Source: Phycicoccus sp. M110.8
GTDB lineage: Bacteria; Actinomycetota; Actinomycetes; Actinomycetales; Dermatophilaceae
Reading direction: 5' to 3'
Length of the DNA stretch: 64,000 bases
Assembly (NCBI RefSeq): GCF_032464895.1
Contig: NZ_JAWDIC010000001.1
Coordinates: 1,364,001-1,428,000, forward strand
In this document: one piece after another, positions 25,884 through 34,823 of the stretch
How positions within the stretch are numbered: position 1 is the stretch's first letter
Layout of the letters: every line of letters begins with the position of its first letter
Translations under genes and position numbers: made by a program
Notes under the pieces: generated by a model
Seen by the model: the letters and a program-made list of their open reading frames with translations, nothing else
What the model was told of the DNA's origin: nothing
Database searches by the model: none

Positions 25884-28142
25884 ATGAGCGTGACCACCGA
25901 GGCCGACGACGCCGACACCTTCGACACCGACGAGTCCGGTCACGAGGTGTCGATCGCGAGCGCCCAGCCCCGCGCCGCGAACGGGCGGTTCATGCGGGTC
26001 GTGCAGTCGGCGGGGTGGCAGGACGACAGCGGGCTGCCCGCCGACCGGTTCCTGGACCGGGAGATCTCCTGGCTGCAGTTCAACGAGCGGGTGCTGCAGA
26101 TGGCGGCCGACGAGTCGGTCCCCCTGCTCGAGCGGGCCCGGTTCCTGGCCATCTTCACCTCGAACCTCGACGAGTTCTTCATGGTCCGGGTGGCCGGGCT
26201 CAAGCGGCGCATCGCCACCGGCCTCGCGGTCCGCTCCGCGTCCGGGCTCGAGCCGAGGGAGGTGCTCGAGCAGATCTCGCTCGTCGCGCACGAGCTGCAG
26301 GCGATGCAGACGGCCGTCTACAAGGACAAGGTGCAGCCGGCCCTCGAGGAGGAGGGCATCTCGATCGTCCGCTGGGACGAGCTCAGCGACGACGAGCGCA
26401 CCCTGCAGTCCGAGCAGTTCACCGACCAGGTCTTCCCGGTCCTCACGCCCCTGGCCGTCGACCCGGCGCACCCGTTCCCGTACATCTCCGGGCTCTCGCT
26501 CAACCTCGCCGTCGTCCTGGTCAACCCCAAGACGGGCAAGGAGCACTTCGCCCGGGTCAAGGTGCCGCCGCTGCTGCCGCGGCTGCTGCACATCGAGCCC
26601 GAGGCCGGCGAGCCGGTGACCGCCGACCTCTTCCACACCCGGTTCGTCCCGCTCGAGGACGTCATCGCCGCCCACCTGGACATGCTCTTCCCGGGCATGG
26701 AGGTCCAGGAGCACTTCACCTTCCGGGTCACCCGCAACGAGGACCTCGAGGTGGAGGAGGACGACGCCGAGAACCTGCTGGCCGCCCTCGAGAAGGAGCT
26801 CACCCGGCGCCGGTTCGGCCCGCCCGTGCGCCTCGAGGTGGACGAGCTCATCGACGACCACGTGCTCGACATGCTCGTGCGCGAGCTCGGCGTGAGCGAG
26901 AGCGAGGTCTACCGGCTCCCGGCCCCGCTGGACCTGCGCAGCCTCAACCTCGTCGCCGACCTCGAGCGGTCCGACCTGCGGTACCCGCCGTTCCGCGGCA
27001 TGTCCCACCCGGACCTCGCGCCCGCCGAGAGCTCCAAGGCCTCGGACATCCTGCCGGTGGTCCGCGACAAGGACGTCCTGCTGCAGCACCCGTACGACTC
27101 GTTCTCGACGTCGGTGCAGGCCTTCATCGAGCAGGCGGCCGCCGACCCGCACGTGCTGGCGATCAAGCAGACGCTGTACCGCACGAGCGGCGACTCGCCC
27201 ATCGTCGACGCGCTCATCGACGCGGCCGAGGCGGGCAAGCAGGTCCTGGCCATCGTGGAGATCAAGGCCCGCTTCGACGAGCAGAACAACATCTCCTGGG
27301 CCCGCAAGCTCGAGCACGCGGGGGTGCACGTCGTCTACGGCATCGTCGGGCTCAAGACCCACGCCAAGCTCTGCATGGTCGTGCGCCAGGAGAGCGACGG
27401 CGGCCTGCGCCGCTACTGCCACATCGGCACCGGCAACTACAACGGCAAGACCGCCCGGCTCTACGAGGACTTCGGGCTGCTCACGTCCGACCCGCAGGTC
27501 GGCGACGACCTCGCCCGGCTGTTCAACCAGCTCTCCGGGTTCGCGCCGCGCAGCAAGTTCAAGCGGCTGCTCGTCGCCCCCCGGTCGATCCGCAGCGGGC
27601 TGGTCGAGCGGATCGAGGCCGAGATCGACCACGTGAAGGCCGGCCGGCCTGGCCTGGTCCAGATCAAGGTGAACTCGATCGTCGACGAGCAGGTCATCGA
27701 CGCGCTGTACCGGGCGTCCATGGCCGGCGTGCACGTCGACGTCTGGGTGCGCGGTATCTGCGCGCTGCGGCCCGGTGTCGAGGGCCTGTCCGAGAACATC
27801 GAGGTGCACTCGGTCCTCGGCCGCTTCCTCGAGCACTCCCGCGTGTTCCACTTCGGCGGCGGGGGCGAGCCCGAGATCTGGATCGGCAGCGCCGACATGA
27901 TGCACCGCAACCTCGACCGACGCGTCGAGGCCCTGGTCCGCATCGCCGAGCCCCGGCACGTCGAGGACCTGCGCTGGCTGCTCGCGCGCGGCATGAGCGA
28001 CGAGTACGCCCACTGGCGCCTGGGCTCCGACGGACGCTGGACGCGGGTCAACACCGGACCCGACGGCGAGCCGCTGCTCGACCTGCAGGCCACCCTCATC
28101 GAGCAGCACACCAAGCGCCGCCGCAAGGCCCGCCGCCGTTGA
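25884..28142 (+). CDS. ppk: Polyphosphate kinase 1
   Basis: Predicted 752 aa. It makes polyphosphate from ATP reversibly through a phospho-His intermediate. Domains by position: N-terminal helical ([20 protein letters not shown]), head ([18 protein letters not shown]), then C1/C2 catalytic domains. The catalytic His lies in [21 protein letters not shown] (near residue 512), with the second conserved segment [20 protein letters not shown]. The start 10 bp after mshD suggests an mshD-ppk-mutT1 operon. It overlaps the next gene by 4 bp. Confidence 0.96.
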   Translation: MSVTTEADDADTFDTDESGHEVSIASAQPRAANGRFMRVVQSAGWQDDSGLPADRFLDREISWLQFNERVLQMAADESVPLLERARFLAIFTSNLDEFFMVRVAGLKRRIATGLAVRSASGLEPREVLEQISLVAHELQAMQTAVYKDKVQPALEEEGISIVRWDELSDDERTLQSEQFTDQVFPVLTPLAVDPAHPFPYISGLSLNLAVVLVNPKTGKEHFARVKVPPLLPRLLHIEPEAGEPVTADLFHTRFVPLEDVIAAHLDMLFPGMEVQEHFTFRVTRNEDLEVEEDDAENLLAALEKELTRRRFGPPVRLEVDELIDDHVLDMLVRELGVSESEVYRLPAPLDLRSLNLVADLERSDLRYPPFRGMSHPDLAPAESSKASDILPVVRDKDVLLQHPYDSFSTSVQAFIEQAAADPHVLAIKQTLYRTSGDSPIVDALIDAAEAGKQVLAIVEIKARFDEQNNISWARKLEHAGVHVVYGIVGLKTHAKLCMVVRQESDGGLRRYCHIGTGNYNGKTARLYEDFGLLTSDPQVGDDLARLFNQLSGFAPRSKFKRLLVAPRSIRSGLVERIEAEIDHVKAGRPGLVQIKVNSIVDEQVIDALYRASMAGVHVDVWVRGICALRPGVEGLSENIEVHSVLGRFLEHSRVFHFGGGGEPEIWIGSADMMHRNLDRRVEALVRIAEPRHVEDLRWLLARGMSDEYAHWRLGSDGRWTRVNTGPDGEPLLDLQATLIEQHTKRRRKARRR

Positions 28143-29089
28143 GCACCCCCATCCCGGCCGCGGGGACGCTGCCCTGGCGACGTCGACGCGGCCAGCTCGA
28201 GGTCGCCCTCGTGCACCGGCCCAAGTACGACGACTGGTCGTGGGCCAAGGGCAAGCTCGACCCGGGTGAGCCCTGGCCGGTGGCCGCGGTGCGCGAGACC
28301 GTCGAGGAGACCTCGCTCGAGGTCGGGCTCGGGCGGCCGTTGCCCGGTGCCTCGTACACCGTGCTCGACGGCGCCGGGCAGCCCGCCACCAAGGAGGTCC
28401 GCTACTGGGCGGCGGAGGTCACCCGGCCGCCGGGTCCGCTCACCAACGAGGTGGACGAGGTCCGCTGGCTCGACGTCGTCGCGGCCTCGGACCGGCTCGA
28501 CTACGCGCGCGACCGCGAGCAGCTGCGGGCGCTCGTGCGCGCCGACCACGCCGGCACCCTGACGACCTGGCCGCTCGCGCTCGTGCGGCACGCGCACGCG
28601 GTCGGGCGCGGCTCCTGGCCCGGTGAGGACCCGCTGCGCCCCCTCAGCGCCGCGGGGCGCGACCGGGCCGCGCAGCTCGGCGCGCTGCTCGCGGCATACG
28701 CCGTGCGCCGGCTCGTGAGCTCACCGTCGGTGCGGTGCACCGACACGGTGCGCCCGTATGCCGCGCTGCGCGGCATACCCCTGCGCACCAAGGACGGGCT
28801 CAGCGAGGAGGGCTACGAGGCGGACCCGACCCGGGCGGGTCGGCACCTCGAGCGGTTGCTGGAGCGGGGCGTGCCCTCGGCGCTGTGCAGCCACGGACCG
28901 GTGCTGCCGGACCTGCTCGCCCGCCTGTGCGACCGCGTCGACGACACCGAACCGGACGCCGGCGCCACCCGTGCGGTGCTGCGCGAGGCGGCCGCCGAGA
29001 AGATGGCCAAGGGTGAGGCGCTGGTCGTCCACCTCGCCGGGACCGGCGCCGGCGCGCGGGTCGTCGCGGTGGAGCGACACCTGCCCTGA
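28139..29089 (+). CDS. mutT1: MutT1-type Nudix hydrolase fused to histidine phosphatase
   Basis: Predicted 316 aa from TTG 28139, whose bases overlap the ppk stop (TTGA), so ppk and this gene are coupled. The N-terminal Nudix box is [20 protein letters not shown] then TSLEV. The C-terminal half is a histidine phosphatase: [13 protein letters not shown] (phospho-His) and [15 protein letters not shown]. The family hydrolyses 8-oxo-(d)GTP to 8-oxo-(d)GDP and, in mycobacteria, diadenosine polyphosphates and 8-oxo-GDP. From memory mutT1 also adjoins ppk1 in mycobacteria, on the opposite strand. Confidence 0.92.
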   Translation: MSTPIPAAGTLPWRRRRGQLEVALVHRPKYDDWSWAKGKLDPGEPWPVAAVRETVEETSLEVGLGRPLPGASYTVLDGAGQPATKEVRYWAAEVTRPPGPLTNEVDEVRWLDVVAASDRLDYARDREQLRALVRADHAGTLTTWPLALVRHAHAVGRGSWPGEDPLRPLSAAGRDRAAQLGALLAAYAVRRLVSSPSVRCTDTVRPYAALRGIPLRTKDGLSEEGYEADPTRAGRHLERLLERGVPSALCSHGPVLPDLLARLCDRVDDTEPDAGATRAVLREAAAEKMAKGEALVVHLAGTGAGARVVAVERHLP

Positions 29090-29130
29090 CCTGCGGCTTC
29101 GGCCAGGACCTGACCTGCTCCTGACCCGCC

Positions 29131-29141
29131 GTTCACCCGGC
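29131..29141. promoter_or_regulatory. Single GTTCACC element upstream of pstS
   Basis: One GTTCACC at 29131-29137, 55 bp upstream of the main PHO-box pair. The next 11 bp are degenerate, so this is a weak half-site at best. Confidence 0.35.
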
Positions 29142-29185
29142 GGTCGGGTGGCCGTGCTGGGGCCGCCGTCCAGAGTCTGGGTGTT

Positions 29186-29207
29186 GTTCACCGTCCGTTC
29201 ACCTGCG
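29186..29207 (+). promoter_or_regulatory. PHO box upstream of pstS
   Basis: Two perfect GTTCACC direct repeats spaced 11 bp apart (29186-29196 and 29197-29207), the canonical actinobacterial PHO box. It sits about 90 bp upstream of the pstS start. It is expected to bind phosphorylated RegX3/PhoP under phosphate limitation. Confidence 0.88.
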
Positions 29208-29299
29208 ACGGGCCGCCGCGTCACCAACCCTCCCTACCTTCAGGGTCGTCGGGCAGTGCGCCCGCCCCGAGTTTCCCCCTGTGGAGAGGTTTGAACACC

Positions 29300-30433
29300 G
29301 TGAAGATCCAGCGTCTCGGCCTCGTGGCCAGCGTGGCCCTGGTCGGCTCCATCGCGCTGTCCGCGTGCGGCTCCGACAACAACACCGGCTCCGGTGCCAG
29401 CGCGTCGGGCTCGTCGTCGTCCTCCGGCGCCGCGTCGTCCGACTGCCCCCAGGGCGGCGGCACGCTCAACGCCGAGGGCTCGTCCGCCCAGAAGAACGCG
29501 ATCGAGGAGGCCATCTCGAGCTTCCAGGACGCGTGCTCGGGCACGACCGTCAACTACAACCCGACCGGCTCCGGCGCGGGCATCAAGCAGTTCATCGCCG
29601 GCCAGGTCGACTTCGCCGGGTCCGACTCGGCGCTGAAGACCAAGCCCAAGGACGGCAAGGTCGAGGCCGATGAGGCCGCCAAGTACTGCGGCTCCCCCGC
29701 GTGGAACCTGCCGATGGTGACCGGCCCGATCGCGATCTCCTACAACCTCAAGGGCGTCGACAAGCTCGTCCTGACGCCGTCCGTCGCCGCTCAGATCTTC
29801 AACGGCAAGATCACGTCCTGGAACGACAAGGCCATCGCGGCCGTCAACCCCGGCGTCACCCTGCCGAACGAGCCGGTCAAGGTCTTCTTCCGCTCCGACG
29901 AGTCGGGCACGACCGAGAACTTCACCAAGTACCTCAACGCCGCCGCCCCCAAGGACTGGACGGCTGAGCCGGGCAAGACCTGGACGGGCAAGGGCGAGGG
30001 CAAGCCCAAGTCCGACGGTGTCGCGAACGCGGTCAAGTCGACCGAGGGTGGCATCACCTACGCCGAGTGGTCCTACGCCAAGGACAACAAGCTGGGCATC
30101 GCGCAGATCGACAACGGCGGCGGCGCCGTCGAGCTCACCGGCGAGTCCGTGGGCAAGGCCGTGGCGGCCGCGAAGCAGGACGGCGAGGGCAACGACCTGC
30201 GCCTGAAGCTCGACTACGCCACCAAGGAGGCCGGCGCGTACCCGATCCTCCTCGTCACCTACGAGATCGTCTGCTCCAAGGGCAAGGACCCGAAGAAGAC
30301 CGAGCTGACCAAGGCCTTCCTCAAGCACTTCGCCGACAAGCAGACCCAGCAGTCCCTCGAGGAGATCGGCTACGCGCCGCTCCCCGACGAGGTGCAGTCC
30401 AAGGTCGAGGCCGCGATCTCCGCGCTCTCCTGA
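29300..30433 (+). CDS. pstS: PstS phosphate-binding lipoprotein
   Basis: Predicted 377 aa from GTG 29300, 10 nt after a GGAGAGG Shine-Dalgarno; a TTG at 29291 is in frame but only 1 nt from it. The N-terminus is a lipoprotein signal ending LSACGSDNN (lipid-anchored Cys). A Ser/Gly linker follows, then the periplasmic-binding-protein fold: GGGTLNAEGSSAQKNAIEEA, phosphate-loop PTGSGAGIKQF and SDESGTTENFTKYL. It captures phosphate for the PstCAB transporter; the PHO box at 29186 should control it. Confidence 0.95.
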   Translation: MKIQRLGLVASVALVGSIALSACGSDNNTGSGASASGSSSSSGAASSDCPQGGGTLNAEGSSAQKNAIEEAISSFQDACSGTTVNYNPTGSGAGIKQFIAGQVDFAGSDSALKTKPKDGKVEADEAAKYCGSPAWNLPMVTGPIAISYNLKGVDKLVLTPSVAAQIFNGKITSWNDKAIAAVNPGVTLPNEPVKVFFRSDESGTTENFTKYLNAAAPKDWTAEPGKTWTGKGEGKPKSDGVANAVKSTEGGITYAEWSYAKDNKLGIAQIDNGGGAVELTGESVGKAVAAAKQDGEGNDLRLKLDYATKEAGAYPILLVTYEIVCSKGKDPKKTELTKAFLKHFADKQTQQSLEEIGYAPLPDEVQSKVEAAISALS

Positions 30434-30438
30434 CCGAC

Positions 30439-30474
30439 CGGGTGCCGCGGGGCTCGACAGCCCCGCGGCACCCG
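30439..30474 (+). terminator. Hairpin between pstS and pstC
   Basis: A 16-bp perfect stem, CGGGTGCCGCGGGGCT (30439-30454) with its complement at 30459-30474 and loop CGAC. It begins 6 bp after the pstS stop, with 135 bp to pstC. It is probably a partial terminator or mRNA stabiliser that raises PstS over the membrane components, as in other pst operons (inference). Confidence 0.7.
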
Positions 30475-30609
30475 TGCTGCGTCCCCCCCGCGCAGCACAG
30501 CACGACCCCCGCGGCAGCCGTGTCACGGAGAAGCACCACCCGAGCACCACCACCGCAACACCCCAGCAGCACCAGATCCCCACATCCCCCACATCCCAGA
30601 GGCATCCCA

Positions 30610-31593
30610 GTGGCAACAGTGACCGGAAGGACGCTCGAAGGCGACCTGCAGGGCGACCGCGCAGGCACCGGACGGCTCGGCGACCGCCTGTTCGGCGGCG
30701 CCGCGAAGGCCTCGGGCGGCCTCGTCATCGGCATCGTCACCCTCGTCGGCCTCTTCCTGCTGTGGCAGGCGATCCCCGCCATCGCCGACGACAAGGTCAA
30801 CTTCCTCACCTCGCGGGAGTGGGCGGTCGGCGACCCGACCAACCTGCGGTTCGGCATCCTCGAGCTGCTGTGGACCACCGTGGTGGCCTCCACCATCGCG
30901 ATGCTGATCGCCGTCCCCGTCGGGGTCGGCGTCGCCCTGTTCATCACCCAGTACTCGCCGCGCTGGCTGGCCAAGCCGGCCGCCAACCTCGTCGACCTGC
31001 TCGCGGCTGTCCCGTCGATCGTCTACGGCCTGTGGGGCCTGAAGACCTTCGGCCCGAAGTTCGACCCGGTGCAGGGCTGGCTGACCGACCACCTGTCGTG
31101 GTTCCCGCTGTTCTCCAAGACCTCGACCAGCGGCGGCACGATCCTGTTCATCGGGGTCGTGCTCGCCATCATGATCCTGCCGATCGTCACCGCGCTGTCG
31201 CGCGAGGTCTTCGCCCAGACGCCCACGGCGCACAAGGAGGGAGCGCTCGCCCTCGGCGCCACGCAGTGGGAGATGATCCGCACCGCCGTGCTGCCGTTCG
31301 GCCGGCCGGGTGTCATCTCCGCCGCCATGCTGGCCCTGGGCCGCGCGCTCGGCGAGACCATCGCCGTGACGATCATCGTGTCGTCCCTGGCGCCGGGCAC
31401 GCCGTGGAGCTGGTCGGTCCTCAACGGTGGCGAGACCTTCGCCTCGCGGATCGCCAACAACGCCAGCGAGTTCGACTCCCCCGCGAAGACGGGCGCGTTC
31501 ATCGCGGCCGGCCTCGTGCTGTTCGTGCTGACCTTCGTGGTCAACGCGATCGCGCGGGTCGTCATCGAGCGCAGGAAGGCCTTCACCGAATGA
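30610..31593 (+). CDS. pstC: PstC phosphate ABC transporter permease
   Basis: Predicted 327 aa, six membrane helices. The start GTG 30610 (MATVTGRTLEGDLQG) leads to a cytoplasmic N-terminus, then IGIVTLVGLFLLWQAIPAI. The EAA cytoplasmic loop motif is REVFAQTPTAHKEGALALGA. The long frame upstream reads through pstS in the wrong frame. It pairs with PstA to form the membrane channel and overlaps pstA by 4 bp. Confidence 0.93.
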   Translation: MATVTGRTLEGDLQGDRAGTGRLGDRLFGGAAKASGGLVIGIVTLVGLFLLWQAIPAIADDKVNFLTSREWAVGDPTNLRFGILELLWTTVVASTIAMLIAVPVGVGVALFITQYSPRWLAKPAANLVDLLAAVPSIVYGLWGLKTFGPKFDPVQGWLTDHLSWFPLFSKTSTSGGTILFIGVVLAIMILPIVTALSREVFAQTPTAHKEGALALGATQWEMIRTAVLPFGRPGVISAAMLALGRALGETIAVTIIVSSLAPGTPWSWSVLNGGETFASRIANNASEFDSPAKTGAFIAAGLVLFVLTFVVNAIARVVIERRKAFTE

Positions 31594-32528
31594 GCACCGA
31601 CACCGTCGCCCCCGGCCGCACCGTCGGCTCGACCGGGTCCTCCCGGCCCGGTGCCCCCGTGCCGGTCCTGGGCCACCCCGCGCGGCGTCGCGAGGCCAAG
31701 GACCTGCTCGCGCGGGTCGTCATGTGGCTGGCGTTCGCCCTCGCCCTCGTGCCGCTCGTCTGGATCCTGTGGACCGTGGTGTCCAAGGGCTTCCACCTGC
31801 TCCTCGAACCACAGTGGTGGACCAACTCCCAGAAGGGCATCACCTCACGGCGTGAGGGCGGCGGTGCCGTCCACGCCATCCAGGGCACCCTGATCCAGGG
31901 GCTGGTCACCGCGGCCATCTCCGTGCCGATCGGCGTGATGACGGCGATCTACCTCGTCGAGTACGGCCGCGGGCGGTTCGCCAGGGCGGTGTCGTTCATG
32001 GTCGACATCCTCACCGGCGTCCCCTCGATCGTGGCCGGCCTGTTCGTGTATGCCGTGTGGGTCACGACGTTCGGGTTCCAGCGGGTGGGCTTCGCGGTCT
32101 GCCTGTCGCTGGTGCTGCTCATGATCCCGGTCGTCGTGCGCTCGACCGAGGAGATGCTCAAGCTGGTCCCGAACGAGCTGCGCGAGGCGTCGTACGCGCT
32201 CGGCGTGCCGAAGTGGCGCACCATCGCCCGGGTCGTCCTGCCGACCGCCTTCTCGGGCATCATCACGGGCATCCTGCTCGGCCTGGCCCGCGTCATGGGC
32301 GAGACCGCGCCGCTGCTGATCCTCGGCCCGTACACGAAGTCGATCGCGACCGACCTCTTCGGCGGCTACATGGCGACACTGCCGACGATGATCAACCAGG
32401 ACCGCACCGAGAGCCTGCAGCCGGCCATCGACCGCGTGTGGGCCGCGGCGCTCACGCTCATCCTGCTCGTGCTGCTGCTCAACCTCGCCGGTCGCTTCGT
32501 CGCCCGCTTCGGCTCGGTGAAGAAGTAG
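31590..32528 (+). CDS. pstA: PstA phosphate ABC transporter permease
   Basis: Predicted 312 aa with six membrane helices. The start ATG 31590 overlaps the pstC stop (ATGA). The EAA loop is EEMLKLVPNELREASYALG, followed by VPKWRTIARVVLPTAFSGI. A Pro/Arg-rich cytoplasmic N-terminus of about 45 residues precedes the first helix (VVMWLAFALALVPLVWIL). Forms the heterodimeric PstCA channel. Confidence 0.93.
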   Translation: MSTDTVAPGRTVGSTGSSRPGAPVPVLGHPARRREAKDLLARVVMWLAFALALVPLVWILWTVVSKGFHLLLEPQWWTNSQKGITSRREGGGAVHAIQGTLIQGLVTAAISVPIGVMTAIYLVEYGRGRFARAVSFMVDILTGVPSIVAGLFVYAVWVTTFGFQRVGFAVCLSLVLLMIPVVVRSTEEMLKLVPNELREASYALGVPKWRTIARVVLPTAFSGIITGILLGLARVMGETAPLLILGPYTKSIATDLFGGYMATLPTMINQDRTESLQPAIDRVWAAALTLILLVLLLNLAGRFVARFGSVKK

Positions 32529-32632
32529 CACCCCACGTGAGGCACACGGCATACCGCGACGGAGCGGCGCCGGCACCCACCTCCCCCGACATCCCCTGAG
32601 ACCACATCCCATCCCGAAGGACGAACAACCCC

Positions 32633-33409
32633 ATGGCCAAGCGAATCGACGTCAGCGACCTGAACGTCTACTACGGCGCCTTCAAGGCGGTCGAGGGCGT
32701 GACCATGACGGTCGAGCCGCGGTCGGTGACCGCGTTCATCGGACCGTCCGGCTGCGGCAAGTCGACGTTCCTGCGCACCCTGAACCGCATGCACGAGGTG
32801 ATCCCCGGCGGACGCGTCGAGGGCAAGGTCATGCTCGACGACCAGGACCTGTACGCCTCGAACGTCGACCCCGTGGCGGTGCGCCGGACCGTCGGCATGG
32901 TCTTCCAGCGACCGAACCCGTTCCCGACGATGTCGATCTACGACAACGTCGCAGCCGGGCTGCGCCTCAACGGCGTCAAGGGCAAGAAGAAGCTCGACGA
33001 GGTCGTGGAGAAGTCCCTGCAGGGCGCGAACCTGTGGAACGAGGTCAAGGACCGGCTCGACAAGCCCGGCGCCGGGCTCTCCGGTGGCCAGCAGCAGCGG
33101 CTGTGCATCGCGCGGGCCATCGCGGTTGAGCCGCAGGTGCTGCTCATGGACGAGCCGTGCTCGGCCCTCGACCCGATCTCGACCCTGGCGATCGAGGACC
33201 TCATCTCCGAGCTCAAGGAGACGTACACGATCGTCATCGTGACCCACAACATGCAGCAGGCTGCGCGGGTCTCGGACCAGACGGCGTTCTTCAACCTCGC
33301 CGCGACCGGCAAGCCCGGCAAGCTGATCGAGGTCGACGACACCCAGAAGATCTTCAACAACCCCAGCGTCAAGGCCACCGAGGACTACATCTCCGGCCGC
33401 TTCGGCTGA
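32633..33409 (+). CDS. pstB: PstB phosphate ABC transporter ATPase
   Basis: Predicted 258 aa ABC ATPase with Walker [10 protein letters not shown] (near residue 38), Q-loop FQRPNPFP, signature [16 protein letters not shown], Walker [15 protein letters not shown] and H-loop [21 protein letters not shown] precedes the ATG. It powers PstCA and, with PhoU, signals phosphate status to the kinase. Last gene of the pst operon; a 71-bp palindrome starts 36 bp downstream. Confidence 0.96.
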   Translation: MAKRIDVSDLNVYYGAFKAVEGVTMTVEPRSVTAFIGPSGCGKSTFLRTLNRMHEVIPGGRVEGKVMLDDQDLYASNVDPVAVRRTVGMVFQRPNPFPTMSIYDNVAAGLRLNGVKGKKKLDEVVEKSLQGANLWNEVKDRLDKPGAGLSGGQQQRLCIARAIAVEPQVLLMDEPCSALDPISTLAIEDLISELKETYTIVIVTHNMQQAARVSDQTAFFNLAATGKPGKLIEVDDTQKIFNNPSVKATEDYISGRFG

Positions 33410-33444
33410 CCCACCCCACCGCCCCGTCCCCGCCACCGAAACCC

Positions 33445-33515
33445 CACTTGTTGCCACTTAGTGGTCACCACGTGGGGTTTCGACGTCCCGGGTGACGACT
33501 TCGTGGCAACAAGTG
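33445..33515. repeat. 71-bp palindromic element, copy 1
   Basis: 25-bp imperfect inverted-repeat arms (33445-33469 and 33491-33515) with a 13-bp perfect core CACTTGTTGCCAC / GTGGCAACAAGTG and a 21-bp centre. An overlapping 10-bp inverted repeat, GAAACCCCAC at 33438-33447 with GTGGGGTTTC at 33472-33481, gives an alternative hairpin. The last codons and stop of the AbiEi/DUF559-like gene lie within it. It may also terminate the pst transcript. Same length as the second copy at 34690-34760, which is in inverse orientation by flanking matches. Confidence 0.85.
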
Positions 33516-34562
33516 CGCGGCGACGCGGGGTCCGCCGGACAGGTCGCGCCAGTCCCTCAGCTCGTCCCCCTGGCCCTGCCGCCACAAGCACCGCACCCGT
33601 GCGGCGTCTGCACGCCGCCGCGCCCTGACCAGGACGGCGTCCAGACCAGCCCCGCCGTCACGCAGCTCGGCCGTTCCCCAGCGCGCCACCACCAGACCCA
33701 TCGACTCGAGCTCCCGCTCCCGGTCGCGCTCGCGCAGCATGAAGGTCGCGGCGCGGTCGGCGTCCCACTGCTCGTCGAAGCTGCCGAGATACTTGCTCCG
33801 CCCGTCGGCCTCGCCGACGATGCCGAGACCGCCCCAGAGAAGGTCCACCCTGCCGACGAAAGATCCATCAAGGCGGTGGATCGCGACCTGGCTCATAGGC
33901 GGCGGCCAACCGAGGGCCACCGCCGTCGCCACCGAAGCCGACTCCAGCCAGGACTCCCGCCGACCCTCGGTCAGCACGATCCCGAGGTCCGCCGTGCGTA
34001 TGCCGGGCCACCTGCGTTGGCGACGTCGCACCGCCTGGAGCTCCTCGACAGTCACCATCCCACGACCCACCGCGGCATCGGCGATCGCCAGCCCGTCACG
34101 CAGCCGTAGGGTGCGCAGGCAGTCGACGACAGTCCGCGCCACCGTGGTCACGCACACGCCGTCCACCCCCGCCACGTCGTCGGGCGGCAGCGCTCCGTCG
34201 AGGACGCGCCGCCAGTCGTCCGTCGCCGCCGTGCGGGTCGTCTCGCGCGCCGTGAGGCAGACGCTCGAGCCCATGGGTCCCCACGGCTGCGGGAGTCCGT
34301 GGAGAAGGGCAGCCGTGGCGTGGCTGATCACCGAGCCGGCCACCGAGACCTGTCCTGCGCGCGCGAGGCCCAGGTGCGCTGCGGCCGGCGACAGGGCCGA
34401 CCACGCCGCACTGACGGCATACACCTGCGGGGCAGGCACCACGAGTTGTCCGCGCCTCACGGCACCCGCGATAGCCGTGCTGGTCAGGCCGAGGGCGTGC
34501 GCCTCACGGGCGAGGAACGGTTGGGGAAGGGTGAGCCAGGTGGCCTCGGGGGTGGTTCGCAC
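33465..34562 (-). CDS. AbiEi-like winged-helix protein with DUF559-like nuclease-type C-terminus
   Basis: Predicted 365 aa from GTG 34562 (no clear Shine-Dalgarno). The N-terminal part resembles the AbiEi antitoxin helix-turn-helix (FLAREAHALGLTSTAIAGAV, RRGQLVVPAPQVYAV). The middle (about 80-190) is the usual all-alpha/beta family region. The C-terminal part has a Vsr/DUF559-like fold signature: DLLWGGLGIVGEADGRSKYL (Asp/Glu and Asp residues of a PD-(D/E)xK-like core) then RERDRERELESMGLVVARWG. No AbiEii toxin partner is present. Its last 17 or so residues are encoded inside palindrome copy 1. The function is unknown; the flanking repeats suggest a mobile cassette. Confidence 0.8.
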   Translation of the reverse strand: MRTTPEATWLTLPQPFLAREAHALGLTSTAIAGAVRRGQLVVPAPQVYAVSAAWSALSPAAAHLGLARAGQVSVAGSVISHATAALLHGLPQPWGPMGSSVCLTARETTRTAATDDWRRVLDGALPPDDVAGVDGVCVTTVARTVVDCLRTLRLRDGLAIADAAVGRGMVTVEELQAVRRRQRRWPGIRTADLGIVLTEGRRESWLESASVATAVALGWPPPMSQVAIHRLDGSFVGRVDLLWGGLGIVGEADGRSKYLGSFDEQWDADRAATFMLRERDRERELESMGLVVARWGTAELRDGGAGLDAVLVRARRRADAARVRCLWRQGQGDELRDWRDLSGGPRVAAHLLPRSRHPGRRNPTW

Positions 34563-34689
34563 CCGCCGACGATGACTGGTACTGCGCCCGTGAGGTCGGG
34601 ATGCCCTCCTGGCTGTGGACGACGACGCCGCCTGCCACAGCCTGTGGACGGTCCCACCCTTGGCCTCGCCCCGCGGTCGGTTTGCCGCG

Positions 34690-34760
34690 CACTTGTTGCC
34701 ACGTGGTGGTCACCGCAGCCCCGGAACCTGCCCCGAGTGACCATCAGGTGGCAACAAGTG
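34690..34760. repeat. 71-bp palindromic element, copy 2
   Basis: Same architecture as copy 1: arms 34690-34714 and 34736-34760 with the same 13-bp core, CACTTGTTGCCAC / GTGGCAACAAGTG, and a 21-bp centre that has diverged. The 6 bp just outside its left arm, GCCGCG (34684-34689), also occur in inverse orientation next to copy 1 (33516-33521). It lies 128 bp upstream of the AbiEi-like start and 63 bp from the pit stop. The two copies therefore act as terminal inverted repeats of a 1.3 kb unit. Confidence 0.85.
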
Positions 34761-34823
34761 GGGAAAGTCGGCGCGGCGCGGGACGGACAGGGGTGTCCGA
34801 CGCGCGAAGACGTGAGCCGGTGG

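Larger units (their letters stand above)
33445..34760. mobile_element. Putative 1.3 kb cassette: AbiEi/DUF559-like gene between inverted palindromic ends
   Basis: The two 71-bp palindromes are in inverted orientation and bracket a single gene. The outer edges share a CCGA-N-CCCC-like extension and the inner edges share GCCGCG. I see no transposase and no clear target-site duplication. Mobility is inferred from the end structure and from its position between pstB and pit, two phosphate genes. Confidence 0.45.

Noticed and set aside
25827-28109. 760-codon minus-strand frame
   Set aside because: Antisense to ppk; no recognisable fold.
26015-28138. Upstream part of the long frame that ends with mutT1
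   Set aside because: Overlaps ppk in another frame with an Arg/Ala/Pro-rich product; only the part from 28139 shows domains.
33465-34562. Full AbiE toxin-antitoxin pair
   Set aside because: No AbiEii-like nucleotidyltransferase gene is adjacent, so only an AbiEi-like single protein is reported.
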